The translations under genes were made by a program, and so were the position numbers. 64,000 bases of DNA from assembly GCA_030248225.1 (NCBI GenBank), contig JASANE010010113.1:1-64000 (forward strand), read 5' to 3'. Positions 45,968-58,560 of the stretch are shown in pieces. The notes beneath the pieces were generated by a model. It did not search any database. It saw only the letters and a list, made by a program, of their open reading frames with translations, and was not told the origin of the DNA. This DNA is from Trileptium ribeirensis (Eukaryota > Nematoda > Enoplea > Enoplida > Thoracostomopsidae). Every line of letters begins with the position of its first letter. Within the stretch, counting starts at the first letter, position 1.

Positions 45968-47690
45968 AAGGGAACACAACGATGGGTAAAATACCCACGG
46001 AGAAAATCTCCGCAATTTCCATGGGGATACTGTACCTAAGTTGGGCGCCGTGGGTTCATACCTGGCTCAAATTAAATCTAGAGTCCGGGAGACACCCTCT
46101 TATAATTTTTATATCGATTAATATTATCTAACTGATAAAATAATTATATATTTCGAACTACTCCCAATACCCAAATTTCGAGGCGGGACTTAGTTCCTCC
46201 TGAATAAGTCCATGCATTTTGAATGAATGTCACTGGTCTCATTAGAGGGTCGGGACCGGTAAAATACCTGCAGCTATTGTAAAAGACGCTGCTGACCAAA
46301 AACATATTAACTATACATAAATAGAATGAACGCATAGGTCATGATGTTTCACATGACCAGCATATCTGTCAATAACAATCATGGAATCAATAATAATTGA
46401 TACATTAAAGGCGCGAATCAAGTACTTCAATAGTTTCTAAATACATTTACCATACAGATACAAATGTCAAACACTTTTCAGTTGATTCGGGGTAATATAG
46501 AAGCGACGGTTATTCAATTGATAATATCCAAGTTAGACAGGTTTTATCTTAATAGGTAAGCTAAGATTGTACATTCACTGAGATGAGGACTAGGAAGTCG
46601 AACTTTCGTGACATGGTGGATTCGTGTGGTTGTTAGTTCGGTACAGTTAATTTGTATGGTTTTTTGTACTTGGTTTTGTGGCCATATAGAGATCAGCATA
46701 ATACTATTTCAGATATATCAGCTAATTATTTCTGAATAGAACACGGTGAAATTAAGTGCTACTTCGGATGTACTCTGCCGGTTACTTGGGATCACCGTTT
46801 ATAATTCTGACGGTATTAGTTTAGCCAAAAAGTTGGACCCAACTGAATTCAGATTGTTAATTCGTTATAACAAATGATTTATGCACATAAACCATGTACC
46901 TATTTGATCTTTATCCATACAATTATGACAGTGTTCAACACAATTATAACGGCAAATCATACAACTACACCAACAGTAGAACATACAATCCCAATCTGGC
47001 TAAACGACAATAAGCACAAATCACGACAAGGTCATCAAAGGTAGAAGCATTCGATCAATTTGTGCTCGATCTCATACACGCATGTATTCGCCCAGGGCAG
47101 GGATATGTTGACATTTACTCAAAACCATTGATTTTACTCCGTTTTCCATTGCGAACATGATTTTACAATTCAGTAATGTTACCCATTACAGTTTGATGAG
47201 GATTATCTATACTGTAACGATCTAAAATGGATATGTTACATATCCCTTAGCACCCGTCCGACGTAGGCAAATGGTACTCAACCGTAGTGCTTTAAAGTGA
47301 GCGATACCACATTAAAGAAGCACCTTCAGGGATTGATTGCTAAAATTTAGAGCAATAAAACGGTACCGCAGGAGTGGCGCATCCCATTTACTAAAAAAAA
47401 AAGAAATACACTAGACTATGCCAACAACAGGACTGAATTTAGCCTTTAAAGTGTAAGAAGCTGCGATTGCTAATCGCTTCCAGCAATACTGAAAGTAGAT
47501 CACAGGCAACAAAGAAAGCGGCTTCCGTCCCAATCGTAGCAAGGTTATTAAATTTTGAACTTAACTGATACCTCAAACTCTATAAGAATATTGAGAACCG
47601 ACTGCGATACAGGGTTTTTTGTGCAAAATCCTGTGCATTTGCACACTAAAATTTGAGAATGCACCTCAATTTCAGAATGCACGAACTTTT
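45968..47690. other. AT-rich, nothing recognised
   Basis: No ORF with domain character and no repeat structure was recognised. Confidence 0.4.
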
Positions 47691-47699
47691 GCACACTAA

Positions 47700-48140
47700 A
47701 TTTTTCCTGAAATTTTTTAATTTAAATGTCAAATAGCTGGGCTCGCCTTCGCTGAAAATTTTGCCAGGGGGCACGAAACAGGCCCCCCCTGGTTCCGAAC
47801 CGGGGGAGGGGCGACCGATTTTGACAGGGGGCACTTTGCCAAGAGAAAAATGTTTAAAAATCGTGTTAGAAACACTGCCGAAACCCTTTTGATCGAGAGA
47901 AAAAGAGCTTTTGAAACAAATTTTGACAAAATTTGCGAAATTTTGGGCTTCACAATGGAATTTTAGTAGAAATTTTGATCAAATTTTATATACTTTGGAC
48001 AGACTGGAAACAAAACATATGCCAAGAAGCAACGAACCGGGGGGAGCCCAAAATTTTGCCAGGGGGCACCTGTTTTGAACCAGGAGGAACCGAAAAATGC
48101 CAGATGCCCCACACCCCGCCCCCAAGTTGGATTTCTCTTG
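47700..48140 (+). repeat. Dispersed repeat D2, copy 2
   Basis: This is the longer copy of the family also at 33.99-34.26 kb. It has two GCCAGGGGGCAC words (47.76 and 48.06 kb) and a central AAAAATCGTGTTAGAAACAC block. Confidence 0.6.
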
Positions 48141-49865
48141 TTTTGAAAGGCATGTCAGTACCGACTTTTACGCCAAATTTATAAAACACTTAATTCTAAG
48201 ACGTTTGGTCTTAATACAAAAATTGCAATATAGATAGACATGGCACCATATACATTATCAAGGCGCTTTCCGAACCGCTCTACAGTACAGTGTAGATTAG
48301 CAACAAGGTGTCGGTTCCGTTCCAAGCCAAAATTAGAGCAGGGCTCACTTCTATCCCCGCCACAATGCAACATTGCTGCCAACGGGGTAATACGACTGGT
48401 TCTTATAGAAAGAGATGCTGTAGTAGTCATCTACAACAACACTATCTCGCTTCCCTGACAAGGCTTAAACCTACGACTCTGCCGTTTCACTGATATCCAA
48501 AACACAGCAGCAAGACATGTTCAGAACTTCTATTACCTGGAAAGGAAAATCATGGGAACCGGCTCTAAAATATCTACGCCATACTAACAAAGGCAGTGTT
48601 TCTGTTGTCTGGTTAACGCGTCCTGACAACTAACCACTCTACCAATTAAAACAAAGCTCAGAATATTAGCCGGCCTTTTAATACCCATCTCTTTAATGCA
48701 TAAGTTGTAAAGTGGCCTACAAAACCTGGCGACATATATTCTTCAAAAATTTTGGTCGATGTCCCATCCTCATGATGTTGCTCGACCACGCCACCTATGG
48801 TGAGATCAGCGCCGAGCCTCCAACACCGTGCACAAAGAGAACCGCTGCTTGCCGCTGGTGATGCGTTGCGGGCCACAAGTTCCGTATGCCGTTCCTACAG
48901 CTGGGCGCGCCGACTATACTGGTTATAATCACAAGAAAATGGAAGTGCCCATAGCGCCGTGGCCTAAACGGCAAACCATAAGACGCGGAACCGCAATTCC
49001 AACAAACATAAATTCAGGTAGAATCCGGTGCAAGTAGTCATGCGGACAGCAGGGCATAACCGGAACCGGAACCAGCAACCGGAACTGTCCATTTAAACCG
49101 GATCCGGAACCAGAACCGGAACTTGGGCTTCGAAATATATATATAGTAAAACAGATGAAGGAAGAAATCAAGGTATAGTGGATTTAAAATGCATTAAAAA
49201 TAACTTTTACATTAAACTTAATGTATTGCGGTGGTATTGTTGCCTATCTGAAACTTTAAAGATACTGAGGAAGCTAATAATGTTTATTTATCGATCAAAT
49301 ATGTCGATTTTTGGACACCCAGAGCAAAAAATGCCTTCCACTATACACCATTGCGTATACTGCGTCAAATCGAATATGCTTACAAATCTTGGAGCGTAGA
49401 ATACACACTTTGGCTCTGTCTCCAGTCGCCTTCCTTTACTACATATACGTTTCTTACATGTTCTTCTGTAGGAAACTTGAAATTATTGGTTTATATGATT
49501 CTAAGAGAAAATAATAGATAGAAGGTAATTTTCTGATCAGTGGTCAGGGACACTGTTTAGGCTAGTGCCAGTAAGTTAGATAATAATGATGATAACTTTC
49601 TAATCAGAATGCTATATATGAGACACACTGTGATGCTGCTCGCACAGTTTCAATAAATACAATTCTTTGTCAAGAAAGCAGTTTCTAGCTGCGTTGCAGA
49701 TAACGTTAGTTTACTTTAATTTAGACTGATTTACCAAGTTTACAAGCGCATTGGCGGGTTCTTGAAGCAATTTGTTAGCCAAGCATTCCCTAAGTACTTT
49801 TGCGTAAGCCATACTCTGTTACCGAGTTGGACCGGTTTAATTGAAACGTACCTCACAGACTTATG
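48141..49865. other. No gene recognised
   Basis: Only a partial D1-like piece rich in AACCGGAACC words is seen, at about 49.05-49.13 kb (minus orientation). Confidence 0.4.
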
Positions 49866-49869
49866 TATG

Positions 49870-50280
49870 TTTAAAATAGCTGCTACAAGCATCGACATGG
49901 CTTTGATTTGTTAACAAACTCCTGCAGGTTATTATGAAAAATTTCAACTGAAATTATGTGCCCTACTTACGTTTCAAACGTCAAATTGCTTAGTTAATCA
50001 TTTTTTTTGGTTGTATTGGAGCTTGATCATTGTATAATATATATTACATATGTTATGTCAAATATATGTTATGTTATAACATAATATGTTATGTCAAAAC
50101 ATATTATGTTTGGATCACAGATGAAGCAAAAAACGTCGAAAATTTCAAACAAACTTTTTAAACCGGAATTCCGGTTCCTATATGGTTTTTGCCCTTTGCC
50201 GGAACCGCAACCGGAACACTATTTTCGCCGGAACCGGAATTCCGGTTACTCCTTAGCGGACAGCTATCAACAGATATACG
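49870..50280 (+). repeat. Dispersed repeat D1, copy 3
   Basis: It carries the same ordered blocks as 43.29-43.62 kb. It contains an AT-rich palindromic stretch (50041-50108, built of ATGTTATGT words) and the ACCGGAATTCCGGTT core twice. Confidence 0.65.
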
Positions 50281-51229
50281 CGGTAAGGAATAAGTTACCG
50301 GAATTTATATTGGAATCGAAACCGCAAATTTTATCCGGCACCAGAACCGGATATATCATGTCTTATTTATGTATACATGTATTTCAACCAAATATTTAAT
50401 AAATTTATACTAGGTATCACGTTTCAGACATTTAATGTCAAATCCATCTTACAAAAAGCTAAGTACGTAGATAAAAATTTAGCAAACAAATGATAAAATC
50501 ACGGAGGTTTGAAAGTCACATATTCAGGGTCAGCGATATTGAAAACACCCCAGTGCCAAAAATCAGCAATATATAAAATTAACTAATTAGCTATATAATT
50601 GATTAGCTGATTAATTAGCAAGTTTTACAGCTTTAGAAATATCATACTCGTTATCAACGTCATCGAAAAGCCCCCTATGCATTGAACTTTGAAAATTTAA
50701 TCTGAATTGAATCTAATTTGAAACTTTAGCTAATTATTAATTAAACAGCATATTTTTAAAATCCCAGAATAATAATAAACATCAGATACATAATTAGCAC
50801 GGCAAGATGTAATATAGCACCAAAATAATAGCTTTAAAGAAATGATTCATTGAAAAATATGAAAAATAGTTTCATAGGGTTGTTTACCCGGCTCAACACA
50901 TTCGTTTCGGTGATTTCAGAGTCACGGGACATGCCTATACCCATGTGAGATGCTGCACGGGACTATTAATGCTAAATGTTGCAACAAAATTGTAACTACT
51001 GCATTTTTCCTTTAGTTATTAAATTAACCGTCCTTCTACATAGAAAGCAGATAATTCAGCAAGTACTATGGCTATACATGCTCATGGGGGTTGAGTGAGG
51101 CCCGAAACACACCAACCCACCAGAAAGCACGCATATCAGCCCTATGACCTTGAGTATGTATGAATAGGACCATACACAACGTAGAAAATTTTCTAATTAG
51201 AAGGTGAGTCAGCCCACGATTGCGCAGCG
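50281..51229. other. AT-rich, nothing recognised
   Basis: Clusters of TAATTAGC-type words near 50.58-50.63 kb, otherwise no structure. Confidence 0.35.
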
Positions 51230-51901
51230 AGCGGTATCACATCAAGCAAGCTATGTCTATAGTCACGGAAACATTCGAATAAATCAACTCATCATTTTTG
51301 GAAGCCTCGAAAACTTTTATATTCGCAGATTTCCGAAATTACAGCATCACATTGAAACATTTAAAATCATGCATGGATCAACCGCGATTGCCAAAAAGTG
51401 TATATTGGTCACAAATACATTTAAGTGAATCATCTCGTCGATTTTAGCATCCTCGTGAATATTTATAACAAGAAACGCGACGTTAAATCATAACATTTGG
51501 TTGAAAATCATTGAATCATTTATGGCTCAGGGGTCTCATGGGCTACAGTACCCTTCCAAAAAGTTTATATCGGTAACACATATGCTCAAATAAATCACTT
51601 CACTGTTTTAGCATGCTCGAAAACCTTTACAACCACAATTACATTACGTTTAACATCACGAAATCATGCATAGCTCGAGGAGTCGCGTGGAATATTACAC
51701 CATCTCAAAAACCATACATCGGTATAGATACACTCAAATAGATAACCTCATCGTTTTCTGCATTCTCGAAAACCTTTACAACACAAATGCAACAACTCAT
51801 AACAATAGGTTGATAATGCATGGCTCAAAGGGGGTCGAATTGGGTACAGTACCGTTCCAAAAATTTAACACCATATGTCACAGATACACGCAAATTACAG
51901 T
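51230..51901 (+). repeat. Degenerate tandem satellite, about 150-165-bp units (Sat-B)
   Basis: The block AAATAAATCA...CTCATCGTTTT...CTCGAAAACCTTTACAAC recurs near 51281, 51424, 51589 and 51737, with CATGCAT(G/A)GCTC between. The array is cut at its right edge by L4.7 copy 2. Confidence 0.65.
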
Positions 51902-54853
51902 TGTAATATCGACGTGACGCTGCTGCATTGCGCACTTCCAACGCAATGCCCATACGACCCCGGCTATCGTGACTTCAAGGGCGGACCTGATGGGTTTCAA
52001 TTGCTCGAATTTCCTTTCCCACGCGAGTCAGGCCCAAGAAATGACGGAGCTTAGCAAGCCGCAGGAGCGCTTCACAGGATGTGTTCTGATCCTGCCGGAC
52101 GGGTTGCGCACGTAGTCTACGAGGCACTACCTTTGAGGTCCCCAGGGAGGTTGGCTCCGTCACCTGCTCACAGGCCAAAGAGACCAAACCGCTATTTCCT
52201 ATCCACGTCCATCCCGGGAAGTGTAAAAGTCTAAGTATTTGAGTCCAATCGAAATTGGTTTTAACTTTCCCGAAACGGTTAATTCGTTATACTTTAGCCA
52301 GTGGCCCCCACTAGGGTCCGACAAATCCCTAGACGTTTAACGTCGGATCCGCGCGTGTCTCAATTTCCTCTTCTGGGCGCTCAGCGTGAGTTTACAATCT
52401 TTCTGTGTGTGAGTCGCACCAGTCGTACCTATACAACAATAGTAGTTAACAAACTTAGTTGTAATCGGCGAGTCACGCTGAGGTTTGCTTTTTCGATGCG
52501 CGTGTCAAACCTGAACGTGGGTCGTCGATTTGGGGTGACAGATTTCGAACCCCTTAGTTCCTATCGCTACTGCGGGTCAACAAAACACTTGCACAATTCG
52601 AGTTTTCAGTGAGCATTTATTGATGAGTTACACAAGAACTTATGGGCACACGGACAGATACATATTGTACGGGCAAATACAATAAGCGTTATGTCACAAT
52701 TATGGCATGCTAATACACAATGGACAGAGCTTCAATTGGGGAGGGTTGCGGAGTCATCGCCTTTTTCACTGAACTCTTACAGCTGGGTCTCACTCTCACG
52801 GCATATATTGTGAAGCCTTATCTTATGACAGCTGCGCTTACCTTACTCATGAAAAACAGTGGGTCCGTCAAAAATCAGTACCGACAAGTGCTACGGTTAG
52901 TTATCGATAAAATAAAGGCGCCATCGAACTAGCTATTTGCTCGGTACTATGTCTACCAACAAGAAACGACTCGCTTGGTACAACGTTTGCTAACATAGAG
53001 GGTACTCCGACAAAATAGCAGGTTCAGGTAAGCGAAAGGCACCTGCACCAAACCTTGCACGGCGGCTGGGCTTAATCCTGCGTATTGATTTTCTAGGACC
53101 GGGTCAACTGTCCTCACAAAATGGTCCGTCGGGCTAAGGCCCAATAGATTCGATGTCGCGTCTGGCGACACCGATAACCTTAAAATTTGAACTGTTTTCA
53201 TTGGTAATATAATTTATCAACACTGGGGAAGATAATATTTTCCCTTGCCTAACCAAAATATGCGAAAAAGCAAGACCAAAACAGACTTACAAAAACGACA
53301 TAGTTTGGGAAATTTAAACTACAATCTGAACAACGGTTGTGCGGGTCGGGTTTGAACTGCCTATAACTTTTGAACGGGCCACGGCTTTGCCGGGCTCAAT
53401 AGCTTAAACGAGAGGCCTAAAGGGCCTCTATATATACGAGAAAAATCATTAAATTTCCTGGGGTAAACACCAAGTTGTTAACGTGCAAAGTTCGGGTAAG
53501 GACGGATCTTTATCGGGCCGTCGGGTTTGTGATTCCAACATAGTAAGTTGAATCTTGTGACGATATCTAAAAGTAGACATACTGACGAAGAATGTTTGAT
53601 ATACGGCGAGAGTTTCACCGAGATTCCTGGAGGGAATCTTGAAATATTTTAATTTTAACCATGTATTCACATTTTTGGCAGGGTCAGGCCACTTCCGGGC
53701 CATCGGGTTTGTGATTCCGACTTGCTAATGCTAAGTTTTAGGGTGGTGTCCGGTGGCGGATATTCCTACGAAGAAACAGCGAAGGTCTAATCAAATTCCT
53801 GGAGTGGATCTCAAAATATTTTGATTTTAATCTTAATTCTACAATTTTGGTGGGGTTAGGCCTCTTTAAGGCCGTCTGGTTTGGGGTTCCGACTCGAAAT
53901 CGGCCTGTTTTAACGCCCTATTCGTTAGCCGGCAGTACTACGAAGAAACTGCCAAGATTTCAGCAAAATTCCTGGAGTAAATCCTAAGATACTTAAATTT
54001 TCCTATTTTAGTGGGGGCGAGCCCCTTCAGGGTCGTCGGGTTTATGATCCCGATGTAATATTCGAAGTTTTCAATCGCTAAAGCAATGACTCGGATCCTC
54101 CTCGAGATCCAGGTAGAATTTTACCCCAATTGCTGAGGAAACTCTCGAGGTACGTCAAATTTTCTACATGGGCGAGCTGTCTAGCTTGCAGGGCGGTATC
54201 TCAATAGGTTTATTCACGGTTCAGAACAACTTTTCACGTACGGATAAGCCTGCATCAATACTGCATTAATGTCGAAATTTTGGTTGAGTTCCCAGAGCAA
54301 AATAATCCAAAAACACTGATAAATCCCTATTAACAAAGCGTCGAAAACAGATGGACGGCTCCGCGTCCAAAAACCGTAAAACGTATAAACCTTGCAAATA
54401 AACTTTGATAATGGCTGAGTGAAACGTGTGCGTGACCGTGGATGATGCGGAGTTCTCATGATAATTTCCAATCAAGAACGTTTTATTTAACCTCGGTCTG
54501 CTCAAAAATATTTCCCTACTTCCTATATCGACTCAGGGAATCATGCAAAAATACTTGGCGCGAGTGTCGCGCTTCTTTGTGTCCTAACTCATTGACCGAG
54601 GGAGGTCCAGTACGACTTTGGTTAGAGAAATAGGCATCAAATACCTCCGCTGATGACTACGGGTCTGCTGGACAAGCTAGGGCGGACTATCTATCCGGTA
54701 GACTAAAAGCGCGGACAGGGAGTCCGTAGCAGTTAAAGCTTAAGGCTGATCAATACGAATGGCTTACATCTACTTCTGTTAATCTGCTCACGTATCGGGC
54801 CTAACAGACACTCTACCTCTACTACGGCTCCCGGTCTCCCTGTCCACACTTAC

Positions 54854-54916
54854 GTATGTGATTCCAATCGGGCAACGCGCATCGCTCGTCCATCCGCTTG
54901 CAAATCCGAAAGCCAT
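54854..54916 (-). CDS. Candidate first coding exon of L4.7 copy 2
   Basis: The ATG at 54916-54914 opens 21 codons (MAFGF to PIGITY) and ends at the donor GTAAGT (54853-54848). It is the counterpart of 17197-17259, and the identical length and donor support a shared function. No later exon was found. Confidence 0.35.
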
Positions 54917-55017
54917 AAACACAAAACAAAGACAGTCGTCGATGAAGTCGAAACGTGAATAACTAAAGCGACAGAGCCGGTCTGCAAAACGACCGAACTC
55001 TGCGCTGCCGCAGTCGT

Positions 55018-55055
55018 ACTGAACTCTGACTAAAGCGTGCGGTTCTGCTTTTATA
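55018..55055 (-). promoter_or_regulatory. TATA plus initiator core promoter in L4.7 copy 2
   Basis: On the minus strand TATAAAAG (55055-55048) and TCAGTACG (from 55022) keep the same 35-bp spacing as copy 1, although bases between them differ. Confidence 0.55.
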
Positions 55056-57113
55056 TGAAATTTGAAATAATTTGAAATTTTAAATTTCGGACCGTTGGAG
55101 TGCTTATTCAGCACTTTTGGTCCGATTTCTGATCTAACCTTACTTAATTAAATAAACAGTCTTACCGGCCACATTCCGATCATATTTCTAGAAAATTTGG
55201 TGGCCGAATCTTACTTAATTAACTTGTTTTATTACGGTTTAATATGAAACTTTTATAAATTATTCTAAACTTTCCAGAAACTATATAAACTTAATGCCAA
55301 GTTACTGTTTCTAAAACAAATTGTCCTTTAAACAAACAGCTGGCACTCAGCGGCATCGGCAAGATCAAACCTCAAATCTGATACGAACATCATATAAACG
55401 ACTACTACATAGCTCCAAAGGCTTAATATTAACTTCGAAACGTATACATATCCTCTCCAAATTTTATATAAATCGGTAGTATCCAACGAAAATGTTTACT
55501 TAAAAGCGCGGACATTCTAAATATTTTAATATTAATTTTATTTGCAAACTGTTAAGTACCTTCGTTTAAAGGCCAAACATCTGTGGTTCAGCTACTAGAT
55601 GACACGAAGCTTAAACGAAGCTGCTGATAAGAAATTGCAGCTAGTATCAATTTTATATAAAATCTGTTATAAGTTAGTATTAAATAGTCGGCGTTCTGAG
55701 GGACGGCTTGTTGACTTAACGAGACTACTAGATGAAACAGCCACGAATCATATGGTGAAGTGCAATTTGTGTCCCTACGAACTCAAATCTTGAGATGAGG
55801 CGGCTACAATTTTATATCAATTTGATACAAATACATACTTACTCTGACTATATACAAATTTAATATCAACTTGTATGCTTGGTATTGGGGTCAGAATGGA
55901 GAGACTCAGCTTGTGTAAACAAAGGAAAGGGAAAGAGGACAAAGGGGTAAAAAGAGGGTGGGGTCCCTGGGCGGTGGCCAGAGTGCCAAACAAGACTCCG
56001 ATCCGGACTCAGCATGTCCGTCCGAGCATTTTAATATGTAACAGGACCGTATTCGGCCTACAGGGGGAAAATAGGCTGTCGGGGGAGGGTCCATGTCAAA
56101 TTTTCTCCAGATAGGGTATTTTAAACGGTTCCCCCGGGTTCGGGGCACATTTTTCTGGGGCGATTTATATATATTTGGCTTAGTCTCGACAAGGGGAATC
56201 AAATGAGGGGTGAAGCGCTATTCGTGGCGTCATTTTAAAATCTTCATATGGGGTATCTAAAAGTGGGCGCAGTGGGACCGGTCCGGGCTTATATTAAAGC
56301 CTCGGATCTGGAGATCACAACGGTACTACGTATATATTTGTGTGATTGGTACTCGCGGAGTTATATAACTTATTGTGTTCTGGTTATTTACGTACGTGCT
56401 GATCTGCTTCTAAGTCCGTGGATCCAGGTCGGATCTCCACGAAACCGGTCTCATTCGAAAGACCGTGAAATTTTCTATGCTAAATATTAAGTACATAATT
56501 TTGAAATTCCCAACGGTTCCGGAGTTCCGGAGCCGATACGTTCGGTACCAAATTTCCTAAATTTTACATTTTCTTTTCTTATCACGACCATCGAGATTGA
56601 ACGCTGGTAAATAATATTTCGTAAAACCTAACAAATTACCAGTGTGGCGAGCACTGGTAAACTTTATATTTTGACATTGAACTTATATTTTTCGGGGAAT
56701 TTTCTCAATTGCTGTTCGCTTTCGGGCGGACAGCCACATTTTTTTGTGGTCCTCATTCGTGAGGACGGTCGTGACGGGTATTCGTCACGGCCAATCTTTC
56801 CTACGATGATTCCAATTAAACTTTGCGGTCCTACCACTCGGGGTAGGGCAATTCCTACGTATATTTTAATATAGGGTTCAGCGAGGGAGTCGTACCGTCC
56901 TAAAATTCTCGACAAATCGAGTATGGCAAGAGCTCGCCACACTCACTTTCTGTACCTATAAAATATCAGTTTGTATGCGTGAAAAGATCCCTGAAGTTGC
57001 TTCTAGAATCATGCCAAATACGTTACACTCTATCAATCGTAACTCTAACCTAAAAGTTACAAGAATACAACAAAATATAACAAACAGAATACATAAAATC
57101 ATGGTAAAATGCA

Positions 57114-57218
57114 GGCGCTTTTATGGCCTGATCAATCCGATAAAATAGTACAGTTATAGCACGACATAATCATAAAACAGTATACAATGGTAACAATAGG
57201 GCGGCGCTTTTATGGCCT
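57114..57218 (+). repeat. Direct repeat GGCGCTTTTATGGCCT, two copies
   Basis: The 16-bp word occurs at 57114-57129 and 57203-57218, with partly similar flanks containing a CATAA(A/T)A word. A weaker relative (GGCTTTCATGG) lies near 57405. Confidence 0.6.
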
Positions 57219-57595
57219 CGTATAATAACAATGAACGGTATGAATATAATATAGCATTCAGATACAAATAGTTAACAAATATTATCCCGATCAAGCGATA
57301 AGATATAACTATATTAATCTTGCGAATTACATCAATTACTGGTTTACGTATATACTGTGGTTCATGGTTTGTGCCAGTCAGGCGGTTTACATATGAAGTG
57401 ACAACAGGGCTTTCATGGTCGATGGTTACATATATGGGAACTCAATATATATATGTTCGCTTGCGCTAAGAGGCGATTAATTGGTTCTGCTTACATAAAG
57501 GTATGTATTATAAGGCGAGGGTGGGTTACGTACCCTTGTTGGGCTATTCCCGTCGGGTGTTCCAGGTTGGGGAGAAACTGGTGACAGAGTTCGGA

Positions 57596-57895
57596 AAAGT
57601 TGGCCAATATGCACGTGGTCAGGATTATCGGGGAACTCAACTAAATGTTGACCATTACGCTATGGACGGGATTTTTGGTATTCACTAAAATGTTGTCCAT
57701 TACACTGTGGACAGGATTTTTTGTGGTTCGGAAAATGTTGTCCATTAAACTGTGGACAGGATTTTTTTGTTCGAAGAAATGTTGACCATTGGGGTGTGGT
57801 CAGAATTATTGTAAAAGTTGACCATTGTCGTGTGGTCAAGATTATGGGTTTTCGATAAAAGTTTACCATTAGGCTGTGGTCAGGATTATCCACCT
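57596..57895 (+). repeat. Minisatellite of about 44 bp with covarying inverted repeats
   Basis: Seven units each contain a hexamer, a roughly 8-nt loop and its complement. Units 3 and 4 have TGTCCA...TGGACA, units 5 and 6 TGACCA...TGGTCA, both perfect. Unit 1 has TGGCCA...TGGTCA (a G-T pair), and units 2 and 7 carry one mismatch. The stem base changes on both sides together. The array lies 0.8 kb upstream of the NADAR-SGNH gene. Confidence 0.8.
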
Positions 57896-58390
57896 CGTAA
57901 CGATCCGTATGGATCTGTTACATCTCTTAATTTTTTAAGGGAAAATTATTTGACTTTTTACTTGGGGTGGGAAGATTAAGTACGAGTTCTAAGGGTGGTT
58001 TTGTCGGGAATTTTAGGTTCGCTTTAAGTGTTTTGTTTCGTTACTGGTGGCTTCGTAATCAATTCTCGTGCTGCGATTTTCCTTGGTTTCGAAGGGCGTT
58101 TCTTTACACCCAATTTATCGGCGTTAGGGGCTTTACTATCCCCTTTTTCCTTGGTAAAATCGGGCGCACTGGAGTCATGAGCCCTACAAAAATTTTGCCA
58201 TGGTTCCCATCTCCGCAGTCACTAAAGAGTGACATATGTACAATTACTAATAAATAATAATAAATTAGCAAAAATATTGTACAATCTAAAATAACATTTT
58301 CTAGGGGATTTATATATCGGAATTTTCAACCAGCGGTTTATGGGGTTTCATTAGTGACTGCTGGGTGTATTGAAATTGCGGAATTAAACT

Positions 58391-58525
58391 AAATATTCGG
58401 CATCCGAATATAAGGCATCCGAAGCCGCAGTCGTCGATCTGAGTAGTGAATCGGAGGAAGCCCAGTCTACCCGGAGCCAGCAGGGCTTACGACGGTTGCA
58501 GCCGTTTCCGCCGGAATCGGACTAA
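58391..58525 (+). CDS. Short open segment with a SUMO-interaction-like motif
   Basis: Between stops, the frame reads a YSASEYKASEA start, then VVDLSSESEE, and ends PFPPESD. The hydrophobic VVDL followed by Ser/Glu residues is the usual form of a SUMO-interaction motif. No ATG is in frame, so it could only be an internal or last exon, or the C-terminal end of a decayed gene. It ends about 195 bp upstream of the NADAR-SGNH ATG. Confidence 0.25.
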   Translation, partial: KYSASEYKASEAAVVDLSSESEEAQSTRSQQGLRRLQPFPPESD

Positions 58526-58560
58526 TCACGTGCAAAAAAAACCCCAGCTTTCACTTGTAC

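Larger units (their letters stand above)
51902..56653 (-). mobile_element. Long TG...CA repeat L4.7, copy 2 (inverted)
   Basis: It is read on the minus strand from TGCTCGCCACACTGG (56653) to ATTACA (51902), 4752 bp, and matches copy 1 along the whole length except the segment unique to copy 1. It carries the same promoter, first exon, splice donor and tandem block. The two copies point toward each other across 30.7 kb, so they are not the paired LTRs of one element. No convincing target duplication was found. Its outer end is odd: AGTGTGGCGAGC at 56641-56652 is repeated inverted at 56932-56943. Confidence 0.7.

Noticed and set aside
48400..48500. tRNA-like B box on the minus strand
   Set aside because: No A box or acceptor pairing could be found.
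15442..56653. The L4.7 pair as the two LTRs of one 41-kb retrotransposon
   Set aside because: The copies are in inverted orientation and flank unrelated nested elements.
57596..57895. CRISPR-like array
   Set aside because: Repeats and spacers are not separable, units are about 44 bp and diverged, and the genome is eukaryotic.
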